A model generated the notes under the pieces. It had not been told where the DNA came from and did no database searches. It saw nothing but the letters and a program-made list of their open reading frames with translations. This document shows, in pieces, positions 36,231-47,591 of a DNA stretch of 64,000 nucleotides. Each line of letters begins with the position of its first letter. Within the stretch, counting starts at the first letter, position 1. The position numbers and the translations under genes were made by a program. Origin of the DNA: Nitzschia sp. DOCU1 (lineage: Eukaryota; Bacillariophyta; Bacillariophyceae; Bacillariales; Bacillariaceae); the NCBI GenBank assembly GCA_951394045.1, contig OX596000.1, positions 496,001 through 560,000 of the forward strand, in the 5' to 3' direction.

Positions 36231-38691
36231 TCATATCTCAAATCTTGAGATCGGGGATGATGTCGACGACGACGTCGAATAGCTCTCCAAGCTTGGCAAG
36301 TCGCCTTCGGAATCGCTATTCCCTTGCCTGGCCAAATTTTCACTCAAGAGCTCCAGCCAAGACTTCCGGACATTGGGAACTTCCGATTCGTCAGATGGCG
36401 ACTCATCGTCAGATCGCGCAGAGTCATCCTCCAAGTCGACGTCGTAGTACTCCTCAGTCTCGGTTGGCTCTTCTGTCTCAGAGACATCCTCAAGATAGCG
36501 TCTGATCTTATTCGACCGGCGACGACCCTCCAAGTCGCTGGCGTTGTCCGATGGTTCATCGTCGCCCAAAACGCGAAGTTTGTTGACGCGGAAGAAGGGA
36601 ATGAACCAATCTGGAAAAGGCAGAAGTTAAGGATCGTGAGGGCGTTGCCTCGATGCTATAGCGGCCTGGTCAACCAAGTACTTACAAAGTGAAAAAAGAA
36701 ATCCAAAGAATCGAAGAATGGAATTTGCCAAGCCAAGGATCGGACTACAGAGTGGGGCGGCCGGATGGATTCCCTTGCGTAGTTTAGCCGGAAACGCCAT
36801 GATGCGGAGAATTGCTACAAGAATACCAGTGACTGTGAGCATCCCCTTGAGAAGCAACACGAGCATCCAAGATTCGTGTTTGAGCCAGACATAGAACATG
36901 TATGGAATCCATCCAACACTGACGCAATTCAAGAAGAGCCACCAGAAAAAGTAGACGCGGTACTGGATGTTGCCGTACCAGGTTCCAGCGTTGTAGGTGA
37001 AGAGCAACCAGAACTCCGAAGGAAGCTGGCGGGGCCACGAGAGGAACCAACGGCAAGCGCGTTGCTTCCAGAGACTGCTCGCACCATATCCTTGGACACG
37101 TCCATTGGTGAACATGGGCGGGAAGAAGCGGCGAGGGCAATAAGTCAACACAACGTTGGCGTTGTCTTGCAACAAGTTGTATCCTGCCCTGCGGTAGTCT
37201 ATGCCGGCGTATCCATCTTCGCCGAAGGGAAGGCCGCCAGGCAAACTCCAGTTTTGGCCATAAATTTCAATCATAAGATCGAGCTTGTATACAGCGCAGA
37301 TACCATGGCAGAACTGCATTGTGGAGCACGTGGCACGAGCTCCAAAGGCATGAGAAATAGCACGATACTCAAAGTCGATTGCCTACGGATGAAATAAGCG
37401 ATTGTGAGGGGACGGCAAATCTGCGGACGTCGACGACTTATGACCGAGGAGTAGATGCACTTACAATCTCCCAAACATTGGTGGGGGGCTGTCGGTTAAT
37501 GGCTATCCCGACGCAGTATCCTCCACAGCCTGATCGAAACGAATGAGTGGTTAGTTGAGAAGGCAAATGCTACGGGTCGAAAAGGATCGGTAGCATCGAT
37601 GGATACTTACGAGGATCGGCAAGCAAATCATGACGAACAAAGAAGTCGTCTGCCAGTTCAGTATCATCGTCTAACAAGACGACTAGAAGCGGCGGAACAA
37701 CAAGCAAAGCAATGTGAGCACCGGAATGCATATCCATCGGACAATTCAACCACCTAGTCTTGGACTTACCGTTCTTGATGGCATCACCATGACGGCGCTT
37801 GATCTTTCTGGCTACCACCACCAAGGCATTTGCCTTGTTTCCGACTTCATTGTACTCATAGTTGACGCCAAGTCTTGCACAAAGAGCCTCAGCATCCTTG
37901 TCTTGAAATCCATTGTCGGCAACCCATACGCATTCGGGTGCAAAGTTTTGAAGGACTGTTGGAAGCATGGCTTCCAAGGATTGATGAGCTCGATGGGCCG
38001 CCACAATGACATGGGTGTGAGCCGTGGTGCGTTCACAGCGAACCTTGTCGGGGAGGACGACTTGCCAGAAGATGTCAAAGAGTACAATGAAGAGATATGC
38101 CATGGAGTACATGGAGACTTGGAGGATTCCATCGACAGCCGGGTTCGTTTCGGCAGCAACTTCATCGTCGTCAGCAAGCACTTGACTACCCTTGCGCAAG
38201 ATGAAGTAGCAGTAATAAAAGAAGAGGTGGGCGACCATCAAGATGCCGAACCACTTACAAGCAAACTGAGTCATGACATCATGTTTCTTGATTCCTTCAA
38301 AGCGATCAAAGAGATGAGTCTCCATGGTCTTGTTCGTTTCGAACTTGTACGCGGTCAACTCTTGCTTCAAGAGTGCAAGCTGATGCTGCTGGATGCGATA
38401 GTGGTGGACAAGCTGCGACAAACTCTTGGTCTTGACAAGTGGAACGAGCTCGCTATTCACTTTGACTAGAGCAGAACTGTCAGTCTCTTGCTTCATCATG
38501 GCTTCCACACCTTGATCTTCGTTTCCAAAGCTTGGCTCACGAAGGACAAGCGCCTTTTGCAATGACGGCTTGCGAACGGGCAATTTGTTCGGATCACGCG
38601 ATCCAAGAGGCCTGCGAATCGAACCAGAAGACTTGTTGTCCGTGCCAGTGGATGGAGGCTCAAGAGCCGAGTTGAAAAACTGGAGCTCCAT
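36231..38691 (-). CDS. Family 2 glycosyltransferase, membrane-bound processive-type polysaccharide synthase
   Basis: Five exons on the minus strand: 37770-38691, 37611-37682, 37465-37529, 36686-37382, 36231-36610; introns of 75-87 bp with GT/AG ends. 711 residues from the ATG at 38691. Order: cytoplasmic N-terminus with coiled coil (LVHHYRIQQHQLALLKQELT), two membrane segments, then the GT2 core: HVIVAAHRAHQS, VADNGFQDKDAEAL, VVLLDDDTEL (metal-binding DxD region, joined across intron 1), GEDGYAGIDYRR (catalytic Asp region) and LWKQRACRW (QxxRW-like). Several membrane segments follow and an acidic Ser-rich tail. The pattern resembles chitin and hyaluronan synthases; the product is unknown. It starts with GYCVGIAINRQPP-type Cys-containing insert in exon 3, also seen in related synthases' acceptor region. 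Confidence 0.85.
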
Positions 38692-39668
38692 GGTCGAATG
38701 TTTGGTTGTGAAGAACAAGGACGACGCTCGAAAATGCTTGCAAACTCGTGGGTCGGCAAAATTATGAACCTCTGGCTTGGATGCTGGGAAAGATCGTTAT
38801 CCCCGTGAACTCTCTTGCAAGGAAGTTGCTGGGAAAAGATCGTTGACGCGCCGAAACCGCTTGGTGGTACTATTCTACTCGGCGCTACGAGAAAATCGTT
38901 CCAACGACGTCGTTTCGAAGCTAGAACTCCGGAATTTCAAAAGCACGGTGGAAATGGCGCGGACCAGGAGCTTTGCATTTTGATTGGCTGTTGGACAAAT
39001 CGGACCTTCATTCGAAATCGAAATCTCGTCTTGTGGGGAATTGCACATTTAACGATACATCGTCGAGGGCATATATACTGAGTCTCGAGTGCGTGGATTG
39101 TGTGTGACTGGACTCAAACCTGCCTCCAACAGTCAAACCAGCGCTGCCGTTTCATGGCCATGAAAACGTCGGTGCGCCAAAATCTTTTGGTGGACCGACG
39201 TTTGGCTACTACTATCTACAACGGCAGGATGTTGGTGGACACTCTCATGGCGCCATGGAGAAATTCAAAAAGCCATCAAGTTCCAGCCGAAAGGCAGAAG
39301 ATACAAGTCGTGTATAGGGAAAGATTCAGTTTCAATTTTGTTCGGAACGACGAGTGACGTCCCCCTTTGCCGAAACGAAAAATGGCGCGATCTTTTGGAT
39401 CGACAAGCTACTATCCAGTGCAAAGCGAGGGAGGGTATAGTAGCACTGGACGACGAATGAATCTATCTTTGGTTCCGAGATTCGGAATCACCTGGCCGAC
39501 TCGAATCAATTATCCGGGAATTTCGAGAGTATTCGAGAAGGTTCCTTCAGATCATGACCGGCCATTGTCGAAAACTATGTATCCACAAGCCACAAACGGT
39601 GCTACCGCCAGAAATAGGCTACTGCGTCCAACAGAAGCGAGAGTCAAGCTCACTTGTACTATCTAAAA
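38692..39668. other. Intergenic region between GT2 synthase 5' end and MFS transporter 3' end
   Basis: About 980 bp. Contains an ATATATGCCC element in reverse orientation (39067-39084), and GCTGGGAAAGATCGTT repeated with one extra A about 40 bp later (near 38785 and 38827). Open frames of 60-100 residues on the plus strand look like chance. Confidence 0.45.
39067..39084 (-). promoter_or_regulatory. Recurrent promoter element GACTC-n-ATATATGCCC, reverse orientation
   Basis: Reads GACTCAGTATATATGCCC on the minus strand, about 380 bp upstream of the GT2 start. It is in the coding orientation of its gene, whereas the others are opposite to theirs. Confidence 0.35.
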
Positions 39669-41246
39669 TTAAATTAGAGCATTCATTTCGACATCTCCTC
39701 CTCCGCTCGTCCCGACCATGGTGGATCGTCTTCTAGCCAAGCTATCGGAGCCCGTGGTGGAAACTTCCGCGATTTCTTCTTCCGCAGCAGCTTCGGTCAA
39801 AGGAATAGAAGATATAGACATGGTATGGTCTTGGTGCCTCATGGCAATAGACATGACCGCCCAGAAAAAGGAGCAAATCGCCCAGAACAAGCTCGACAAA
39901 AAGAAAAGATTATAGGCTAGCGCATGGGCCTTGTCGTCGGAAGGTGCTGAACCAGAGGAGTCCATGGACTCACCCTGTGCTGCCAACATGTTGCTAGTAA
40001 GATATCCAACGAGCGGTGCCCCCCAAATAGCGCCAGACAATTTTTCCAGGACGATCCATAAGGAAATGATCTGAGCTCGTTCACTCGCGTTGCGAGTCAA
40101 GTCGGCACAAATGGGACGCAGAGCTCCTGACTGGGTCCAAGTGCCCCATAACTGAAAGGCATTCATCCACAACAACGCCCAAGAATAGTCCTTGGCAAAC
40201 AAATAGAGGCCATAACAAGGAATACCACCGACCACACTCACAAAGGCCAGCCAAATCCGACCTTGCGTTCCCCATCGATGAGCAGCATAGTCGCCTAGAT
40301 ATCCACCTAGCCAGCCACCAAAGGTAGCTGTTATTCCCGACGTGAACTGAATAGATACAATTTGACCCTTGGTGAATCCTCTCCAGTCCATGAGCAAGAG
40401 TAAAAAGCTCATCATGTCCCAGGGCGTGCCACCAAAGACGCCTTGGGCGACCATGCACATGAACGCTGGCATTCGAACAATGCGTTGTATTATTTGGCGC
40501 AGTGTCAATTGCGGAACGGATGACTCGTCTGCGTCGACGTCCACTCTCTTGAGTCCGTCGCCAATCGGCGCCAACCGTTCCACCGAGGACCGTCGTCGAG
40601 CGGAAGGAGAGAGGACTCGCAAGGAAAGGTATCCCATGACAAGCGATCCTGCTCCTAGAACATAGTAGGGAATTTCCCAAATATCTAGATAGACCACAGA
40701 TGCGGCTGCGAGCGTCCCTGCCAACTTTTCACAAAACAGCATGAGCCCAAAGGCTCTACCTCGCATGGCGACATCAACCAGCTCCACTAATAAGGTCTGG
40801 CTCAATGGCATAATGGACCCTAGCGCAAAACCAACAATCGCTCGAAAAATTGCTTGACCGACTACCGAATGCCCCAACAAGGCAATCCCCATGGTCGCAA
40901 GTCCCCAGGCAAGACAAGCCATGGCCAGTAACAAATGAACTTGAAGAAGACCATACTTATGGACTAGCCAGCCCCAAAATGGCAGACTCAGAGCATACGA
41001 TCCATTCGTAAAAAAGGAAAAGTATCCTAGTGTTTCCACATCCAACCCCAGTGTCTCGGATAGCATGGGAAACGAACTGGCCAGCAGTTGTTTATCGGCC
41101 GAATCCAGCGAAGAAATGATCACCAGAAGAGCAATCGGTAACGTGCAAAGTGCCGTCTGACTGGTAAAGAGAGAAACCCAGTCCGCCATTTTACGTTTAG
41201 ATAAAGAATAACGCAGATTCGGGCGGTGGAGTTGACGAGGCACCAT
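39669..41246 (-). CDS. Major facilitator superfamily transporter
   Basis: 525 residues from the ATG at 41246; the ATG at 41189 (MADWVSLF) is an equally good start and gives 506. About twelve membrane segments in two halves separated by a charged loop (SARRRSSVERLAPIGDGLKR). SSLDSADKQLLASSFPML in the first helix and the loop with GWLVHKYG between TM2 and TM3 fit MFS topology; the second half has GGWLGGYLGDYAAHRWG, another loop 2-3 type motif. It resembles the spinster/organic-solute group of MFS proteins more than sugar porters, but the substrate cannot be read from sequence. The C-terminus is Ser/Thr/Glu-rich and may be regulatory. Confidence 0.85.
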   Translation of the reverse strand: MVPRQLHRPNLRYSLSKRKMADWVSLFTSQTALCTLPIALLVIISSLDSADKQLLASSFPMLSETLGLDVETLGYFSFFTNGSYALSLPFWGWLVHKYGLLQVHLLLAMACLAWGLATMGIALLGHSVVGQAIFRAIVGFALGSIMPLSQTLLVELVDVAMRGRAFGLMLFCEKLAGTLAAASVVYLDIWEIPYYVLGAGSLVMGYLSLRVLSPSARRRSSVERLAPIGDGLKRVDVDADESSVPQLTLRQIIQRIVRMPAFMCMVAQGVFGGTPWDMMSFLLLLMDWRGFTKGQIVSIQFTSGITATFGGWLGGYLGDYAAHRWGTQGRIWLAFVSVVGGIPCYGLYLFAKDYSWALLWMNAFQLWGTWTQSGALRPICADLTRNASERAQIISLWIVLEKLSGAIWGAPLVGYLTSNMLAAQGESMDSSGSAPSDDKAHALAYNLFFLSSLFWAICSFFWAVMSIAMRHQDHTMSISSIPLTEAAAEEEIAEVSTTGSDSLARRRSTMVGTSGGGDVEMNALI

Positions 41247-41827
41247 ACATGCAATGCGGGATGATATTGGATAGGTTGCCTGTGTGCGGTACACGAGGCA
41301 TTCGTTCCTTGCGATAAAAGGTTAAGTGCCGATCTCTCGTTTTTCGACTGACTGTATAATCAGAAGACCCACGTCCAAGCGTCTGAGTCCCCGCTGAAGA
41401 ATCTCAATCTATTCTAGCTAGAGTAGTTGTACTGACTGTCGTCGACTTGGTTGACAAGTGAGGAATGTCTCATTTGGTCATTGTCGAAATCAACAGGATG
41501 TGATCGCTGGGTTCCGTCGGGCATCATTCAAAAAATGACCGCTGTCCGTCGATCTGCGCTTGCGCGGATGCAAACCCGCGCACGACTGCGTCTCAAACTG
41601 GTGCACGACTGACTCGACGTGTTCTTCGGGCAGGTGAGAACCTGCCACTATGGACATCGCTTCCCTCACAATTCCAAAGGAACACAAAAGCAAAAGATGA
41701 AAGACAAGTCTTTTCAACAGATAAATCACCACAGCAATAAGGACAAAACTTAGCAACAGACAGTTGATAGCAAATTGAACACACAAGAGAAGTAAGATCA
41801 AACAAGCCACACACGGGAACCACCGCA
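41247..41827. other. Divergent promoter region, MFS transporter / GTPBP1-like GTPase
   Basis: About 580 bp. A 137-residue hydrophobic open frame on the minus strand (41490-41903) overlaps exon 1 of the GTPase gene and is probably chance. Nothing else recognised. Confidence 0.45.
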
Positions 41828-43252
41828 ATGACCAGTGCAACGGTGACCCCGGTGGCAACGGATGCATCCGTAAGTTTCTCAAGAACTCACTAGTTGATTT
41901 CAAAATCTCAGAGAAGCAAGACTCAATTTGTGATCTTTTCTATCGTATATTAGGCTGCCCAGACGGTGCTGGAGAAGATGACCAAGAATCTTATTCGAGT
42001 AGGGGTACTCGGAAACGTGGATGCCGGAAAGTCCACCTTCATCGGTACCCAAGTTTCGGGACAGCTCGACAATGGCCGCGGGTCTGCCCGCAGCACGGTC
42101 ATGAAGCATAGACACGAGTTGGAGACTGGCCGTACATCTTCCATCGGAACGCATGAGGTATACTTTGATGAGAACGCCCAACCCATGATCGCGCCACGAC
42201 GCAGAACGACTCCCAGCACGGCAGAGTTGGTCCAAAAAGCCAGCAAAATAGTCTCCTTTATGGATGTCGCAGGGCACGAAAAGTACTTGAAGACGACCAT
42301 TGCTGGTATCAACCGTGGTATGGCCGACTATGCTCTCGTGTTGGTTAACAGTAGCCGTCCACCCAGCCACATGACCTTGCATCACCTAAAGTTGTGCTCA
42401 ATGGCCAACATTCCGGTGGCTGTGGTCATGACCAAGGTGGACCGTACTCCCAGCGACGTATTTCGAACTACGAAACAGCAGGTTCAGAAGTTGCTCCGCC
42501 ATCCCCAAGTTGATCTCAAACCTTATGTCGTGAAAAACTTCAGGGACATTGACACGGTGGGCAATCTTGAAAACCTTACTCCTATCGTTTCCGTGTCCTC
42601 CGTGACAGGGGAGGGAATGGACTTGGTACGTCACTTGCTCTTGGCACTTCCACCACGTCACCAACACGCTAAGGAGGAGCGACGCAAACCCTTTGAATGC
42701 TTGATCCAGGAGATCTACCAATTGACTGGCGTCGGTACGGTCCTCTCCGGTTTCGTCACGCGTGGAGAGTGGAAAAAGGGCGAGGCTCTCCATATCGGTC
42801 CCCTGAAGGATGGAAGTACGTTTGTAACAGTCCCAAAGTCTGTCCACGTTGCCCAAACCATCGTCAACCGAGTGTGGGCTGGTCATACGGTTTGCTTTGC
42901 AATCCCAAAGCCTCCACGAAATGCCCGCGCCATGTTGACCAAGTTCATGGTGGCAAAGAAGGAGCCAATCGTTTTGACCAAGACCTTCCAAGCAGAGATT
43001 GAGTTCCCCCCGGGTAAGGGCTTTACCCTTACCAGAGGCCGCGCTGTCGTCACCGCGCATATCTTACACATCAAGACGCAATTAATGGTTGTTGGAATCA
43101 AAAACCAGGATGGTGAGAATGTCGACTTTCTTCGTCAGAGCTCCCGTGCGACGGTCACTTTTGAATTCAATAAGCGCCCACAACATGTACGTCCCGGCAT
43201 GAGAGTAATGTTGCGTGAAGGCCATGTCTTGGGTTTTGGTTTGGTCTTATAA
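41828..43252 (+). CDS. GTPBP1/GTPBP2-like translational GTPase
   Basis: Two exons, 41828-41869 and 41954-43252, with an 84-bp intron; 446 residues. The tiny first exon (14 codons, MTSATVTPVATDAS) is deduced from an in-frame ATG, a GTAAGT donor and a TTAG acceptor; a start at 41978 in exon 2 is the alternative. GTP-binding motifs: GNVDAGKST (G1, 34-42), DVAGHEK (G3), TKVD (G4). The switch region ELDNGR-type QLDNGRGSAR and ETGRTSSIG match GTPBP1, an elongation-factor-like protein tied to mRNA surveillance and ribosome rescue. Domains 2 and 3 follow (GVGTVLSGFVTRG, then RPGMRVMLREG). Length is short compared with animal GTPBP1, which has an extra N-terminal region. Confidence 0.9.
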
Positions 43253-43371
43253 CGTCGTCGATGTGTGATACACGCCAGTCCAATTCAGCCAAAGAAACCA
43301 CCAAGACTTGACAACGAAAGTAACAAAGATACCCAAATATAGAAAAATCAATTCATTTCCATTCCCCATGA

Positions 43372-45516
43372 CTAATAGCAACAGTAGGGAAGATCGTCGA
43401 GAGGCAGTCTTCCTTCTCGCCTCGCGTTTGATTGCCGGAGATATTCCACAAGACCCTTGGAAAGCATGGAAGACAAGTCACCGCAAGGAAAAACGAGTCC
43501 ATCTGCCCCCATTGCCACGTCGTAAAGAGATTGTAGATACTCCTCCTTGGAAAGGAAAGGCTCGATTGCGCAAGAAAGCTGACTCCTCTGAAGATTTACA
43601 TGGCTTCCAAGATCTTTCTTCTCCAGCTCGGGTGAGAGCACTCGTAGCAAGCAAGGCTTTGCCTTGCCCTTTACAATTTGATCAAGACAGTTTTGAACTT
43701 TATCTGTTTGTAATGTCGGACTGCCCCAAACTGCAACAACATACTGTGGAACGTTCTTCTTGAAGGTCACCTCAGTATGATGTGGCCACGGCAATGTGCT
43801 TTGAAGAATCATTCCATAAAGGTAGTCCGCCCCTTGTGAAAACAGTTCTGTTGCGAGCTGTTGGAAGGGTTCGGGCGAAAGTAGTCCATGCTGTTCGAGT
43901 TGTTCTCTATCCAAAACAGCATTGTCAAATCCTTTCAAGGGTAGCGAATCTTTTGCCAAATTGTTTGACGACGACGGCACAAATGGAAAGGCGGCTTGTT
44001 CCACCACAAGAGAACAAATGGAAGGATCCCATACGACAAGTCGATTGGTGGTGACTGCTACCAATACCGCATTGACCAAATCCATCCATGAATGACACTG
44101 GGAGGGGATCAATAGGTGCATTGACGATGTGCTGGTGCTTTTCGGCATTAGAAGTTGTCGTTGACGCCAAAGCCGTTCCACATACGATTCATTGACAAAC
44201 CAATGAATCATTCGTGTATTTAAACGTTGCGTAAAATGTCTTCCATCCCCCACTAGTGTCTCATCTGCCGCCAAATAGGTTGCCGCATACACATCCAAGA
44301 AGAGTACACCTCGTTGCGCACACCACTGTTTTTGAGAGCGATACAAGTCCGAAGAACGAGACGCGCTCATGTATTTCAAGCGTTTGTAAAATTGAACTTT
44401 TCCAATCCGCCGTTCTAATTGGGTAGTGTTGCCCATTTGGACTTGCAGTTCGGGTATGTGGATATGTAAGGCAGTAGCCGATTTCCAAAAAATGGTCACT
44501 TGAGGATAGGTACTTTTAATAAAGCCAATGAGCTTGTGCCACGCTTGTCCATGATTCTCCCAGTGATTGTCATTGTCGGCATTATCTTCTAGCAAGTCCC
44601 AAACGGCACTCCCTAACAAGAGAGCCGTGCGATTCGAATTCAAGCGGCCACCGTATCGACGAGAAATGTACGCTTTCCACCGCTTGACCATGGTGGTATT
44701 CAATGGCTGACCAAGATTCGGAAAGGTTTGTCGGAGGGGTTGCAAAAAGTGTTGCACCATGGAATCTCCTACAGGCAGAATAAAATCAAAGTCGTACAAA
44801 TTGGGTCGATACTCTGGGGGTTCAAAGGCTCGAATAGGTGGAGCCATGGACGTGTGGAGAAAATGGCGGGAGACAATGTTGCCACCAGTGAGCCAGGCTG
44901 ACTTTTGCGGGGGATTTAGACGGCCCATTCCACAGGTATATTGAAAGTACAAGGTAATGACACCACTTCCAGTCAAATGGGCACAGTCGGCAAATGGAGA
45001 GCACTGAAAATCCAAAAGATACCGACCATTGTTTTGATCCACAACCCAAGCTACCGCAGTCACTTTAGGGGTCGTGGTCGCATTCCATACATCTGCGTCC
45101 GTAAAGGTAATATAAAACTCATCACCCCCTTCGCCCTTGGGGTTACCATGCCAATCCAGAGACTGGAGTTCCCATTGTGGACACTTTGGATAAAGTCGAA
45201 CTTGGACGGTAGGAGCGCACGTAGAAAAGATCTCTTGGAAATAAGTTTCATTACTGTTGGCCCAAGATGAAGAATTGACAGGATTCTTTGGCAATATCCA
45301 TGAAATTGACTCTCTCGTGTTATCATCAGGGCAATTCGTATCGAAGAGGGGAACGGATGATTTTTCGCGTTGATGGCCGCTAAGGATCGAAACGTCAGAG
45401 TCACTTTGACGAGTTTGATCGAACGACTGCCTCAAATTCAAACTCGTCAAGTAAAGGCAAATAACAAAGATCAAAGCACAACGTAACTGGACCCTCTTAT
45501 GCCATTGTCGACACAT
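43372..45516 (-). CDS. Type II membrane protein with an SGNH/PC-esterase-like domain
   Basis: 714 residues, one exon. Short cytoplasmic N-terminus, one anchor (CALIFVICLYLTSLNL), then a lumenal part. Motifs fit the SGNH hydrolases of the PC-esterase/TBL type: PVGDSMVQHFLQ with Ser near 252, a block with TALLLGSAVWDLLEDN, and VGDGRHFTQRLN near 425 as the Asp-x2-His block. Such enzymes add or remove acetyl groups on surface glycans. The first 230 residues contain a Cys-bearing β-rich region (VAWVVDQNNGRYLLDF), and the ~230 C-terminal residues are unassigned and end YCCY. N-glycosylation sites are frequent. Probably Golgi; acceptor unknown. It is convergent with the GTPase (119 bp). Confidence 0.72.
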   Translation of the reverse strand: MCRQWHKRVQLRCALIFVICLYLTSLNLRQSFDQTRQSDSDVSILSGHQREKSSVPLFDTNCPDDNTRESISWILPKNPVNSSSWANSNETYFQEIFSTCAPTVQVRLYPKCPQWELQSLDWHGNPKGEGGDEFYITFTDADVWNATTTPKVTAVAWVVDQNNGRYLLDFQCSPFADCAHLTGSGVITLYFQYTCGMGRLNPPQKSAWLTGGNIVSRHFLHTSMAPPIRAFEPPEYRPNLYDFDFILPVGDSMVQHFLQPLRQTFPNLGQPLNTTMVKRWKAYISRRYGGRLNSNRTALLLGSAVWDLLEDNADNDNHWENHGQAWHKLIGFIKSTYPQVTIFWKSATALHIHIPELQVQMGNTTQLERRIGKVQFYKRLKYMSASRSSDLYRSQKQWCAQRGVLFLDVYAATYLAADETLVGDGRHFTQRLNTRMIHWFVNESYVERLWRQRQLLMPKSTSTSSMHLLIPSQCHSWMDLVNAVLVAVTTNRLVVWDPSICSLVVEQAAFPFVPSSSNNLAKDSLPLKGFDNAVLDREQLEQHGLLSPEPFQQLATELFSQGADYLYGMILQSTLPWPHHTEVTFKKNVPQYVVAVWGSPTLQTDKVQNCLDQIVKGKAKPCLLRVLSPELEKKDLGSHVNLQRSQLSCAIEPFLSKEEYLQSLYDVAMGADGLVFPCGDLSSMLSKGLVEYLRQSNARREGRLPLDDLPYCCY

Positions 45517-45976
45517 TGTTTGCCTTGCTGCAGATGTACATCAAGACAGCGCCATTGTCTTGGATTTGTCATCGTCAGCAATCTGAAATCGTCAGTTCGA
45601 AAAAGACAGTTCACATCTTTTGAAGTCTGCGTCTTGCCGCCGCCGGCAGCCAAAAGGTGAATCACCTTAGTCGACCCTCTAGTCGACTAGTTAGACAATC
45701 AACGACCCATCTGACTGCCTACGCGCAAGCGTCTCATTGAAAAAGATCTTTTTGCGATCTTTGCTCATCTCCTACTCTTGAGTCTTCATCAACGGTTGGC
45801 ACATCCAACGCTGTTTCAGAATCCAAGTTGGTGTTGCTTCCAAACATCGATTTGCATCTCTTATTATTCTCGAGATCTGATTTGAGTCGGTTTGTCTCGG
45901 ATTTGAACGCCATCGGCACACGTTCTTGAAAAATCTACATGCGCAATAAGACTGTCGCGAAAAACTGCGCGCAAAC
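45517..45976. other. Divergent promoter region, SGNH-like / strictosidine-synthase-like genes
   Basis: About 460 bp. It contains AAAAAGATCTTTTTG (45739-45753), a palindromic-looking AAAGATCTTT core, and GTCGACTAG-type repeats (about 45670-45695). No gene recognised. Confidence 0.45.
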
Positions 45977-47414
45977 ATGGCAAACAACAACAAGAGCAAC
46001 CCGCCAGGTCGTTCGTTAGTTTTGAGAACGTTCAGGGTGGCCATTTTTGCTGCCTTGGTCAAAGTGATGCAGCCACGACTTTGGCCGTGGGGTCTCGCCG
46101 AGCCTTGGACCGACCGAATGGAATACTCTTTGGTCGATGTCTCCAACGACAGTCTGCAAATTAAACGTGAGTTATGTGGTGGTCCATGATTGACCCAGAG
46201 TGAAAAGGTTCTAACAAAACCATTTCATGGAATGCATTATCTAGATGGTAGAGTCAAAAAGATATATGAGCGGTTGGAAGATGGTCATAAAGAGCCTTTG
46301 ATGAAAGGTCCCGAAACTGTGATTTTTGACAACAATGGCGACATGTACATTATGAACGAGGAAGGGTTTCTCGTTCATCTTTATGACTTTGAAGCTGACA
46401 AGGAAGAAAATGTTGTCATCTGGGCAAAAAGTCGGGTCGTTGCTGATCTCGGAATGGGGCGCCCGTTGGGAGGATGCTTTGCTCCTGACAATTCCCTCTA
46501 CATTGCGGATGCGCACTTGGGTCTCATCCGACTTGGAAACCTGAATTCCAAGGTAGAGTTGGTGGCATCGCGTGTCCGTTACCAGGATAACTGGAGCCAG
46601 ATTCTGTACGCCAATGATGTTGCCATTGGCCCCAAGACTGGCCTAGTCTATTTTACCGATTGTAAGTAGAGCCTTTCGCGTCCTTGTTGATGGCAATACA
46701 AGTGCTTACCTCGCATCTCAACATGCACTGTATCGACCTCTCTCTACAGCCAGCAATATTGCACCGGACCGGATTGAAACGCATTCCTGGGATACTATGT
46801 ACGGAGCTAAGGTTGACTTGATTCGTGGATCAAGGACCGGTCGGTTGCTGCGTTACGATCCAGTATCAGACGAAGTTAGCGTCCTCGCGACCGGTTTTCA
46901 TTTCGCTAATGGAGTTTCCATCGACAAGGACGAAAAATGGGTTATTTTCGTGGAGACGGGTACATTGCGGATGCAAAAATATGATATTGCCACGGGAACC
47001 GTGCACCCGGTTGTCGATGGAGGCTTGACTGGGTACCCCGATGGTTTGGATTGCGCACGGAAAGGCGTCACATCGATGGATTCCAACATGTGTTATGCGG
47101 TGATAGTTTCCGCCATTGTCCCGATCGTGAAACTTGCAAAGGCTCTCCCTCATCCATTCGACATGCTCTTTCGTTCCCTTATCTTGAGTCTGCCAAAGAG
47201 ACTTGCTCCGCCGGTCAAAACCTACGGTGGGATTGCAGTGTTTGATCCAGACGGCGGTAACGGATCGGTGGAGTTGATTCAAGACCCGAAAGGGACCGAT
47301 ATCGGGATGTTAACAGGAGTCACGGTACACGACAACAAACTTTACCTTGGATCTCTGAAGAATGACTACATTGCGGTTTACAATCTTGATCCGACATCCG
47401 GCGCAGGATGGTGA
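45977..47414 (+). CDS. Strictosidine synthase-like / APMAP-type six-bladed propeller protein
   Basis: Three exons: 45977-46166, 46245-46661, 46750-47414; introns of 78 and 88 bp. 423 residues. A basic start and one membrane anchor (LRTFRVAIFAALVKVM) precede a β-propeller: GRVKKIYERLEDG, KGPETVIFDNNGDMYI, LGGCFAPDNSLYIADAHLGL, DVAIGPKTGLVYFTDSSNIA (joined across intron 2) and GVSIDKDEKWVIFVETGTLR. FTDSS and the GA(N/D)G-type repeats match the strictosidine-synthase-like/SMP-30 fold. In non-plant eukaryotes such proteins are ER-anchored hydrolase-like enzymes (APMAP, paraoxonase relatives), not alkaloid synthases, so an arylesterase or lactonase role is more likely (inference). Convergent with the deacetylase gene. 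Confidence 0.88.
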
Positions 47415-47591
47415 TAAGAGAATAAGGAATGAGGGGACACTCGACGCTCTCGGACAATCTATGTCTCTACTACTAGAAGAGGAATGATTTGATAAAAATG
47501 GTTCTGTTACAGGAAAATCTCCAAAATTACATTGCTACACCATTGCACGTGACCCCTCGCTACTATTACAGGTGATCTTTTTCAATCTTTT

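Noticed and set aside
36231..38718. Three to four separate small genes on the minus strand
   Set aside because: Their frames join through GT-AG introns into one GT2 synthase, and each junction completes a conserved motif.
41490..41903. 137-residue hydrophobic minus-strand protein
   Set aside because: Overlaps the first exon of the GTPase gene and has no recognisable motif.
45739..45753. AAAAAGATCTTTTTG palindrome as an operator
   Set aside because: Similar AAGATCTTTTTG sequences occur elsewhere (10858) without a consistent relation to genes; too simple to call.
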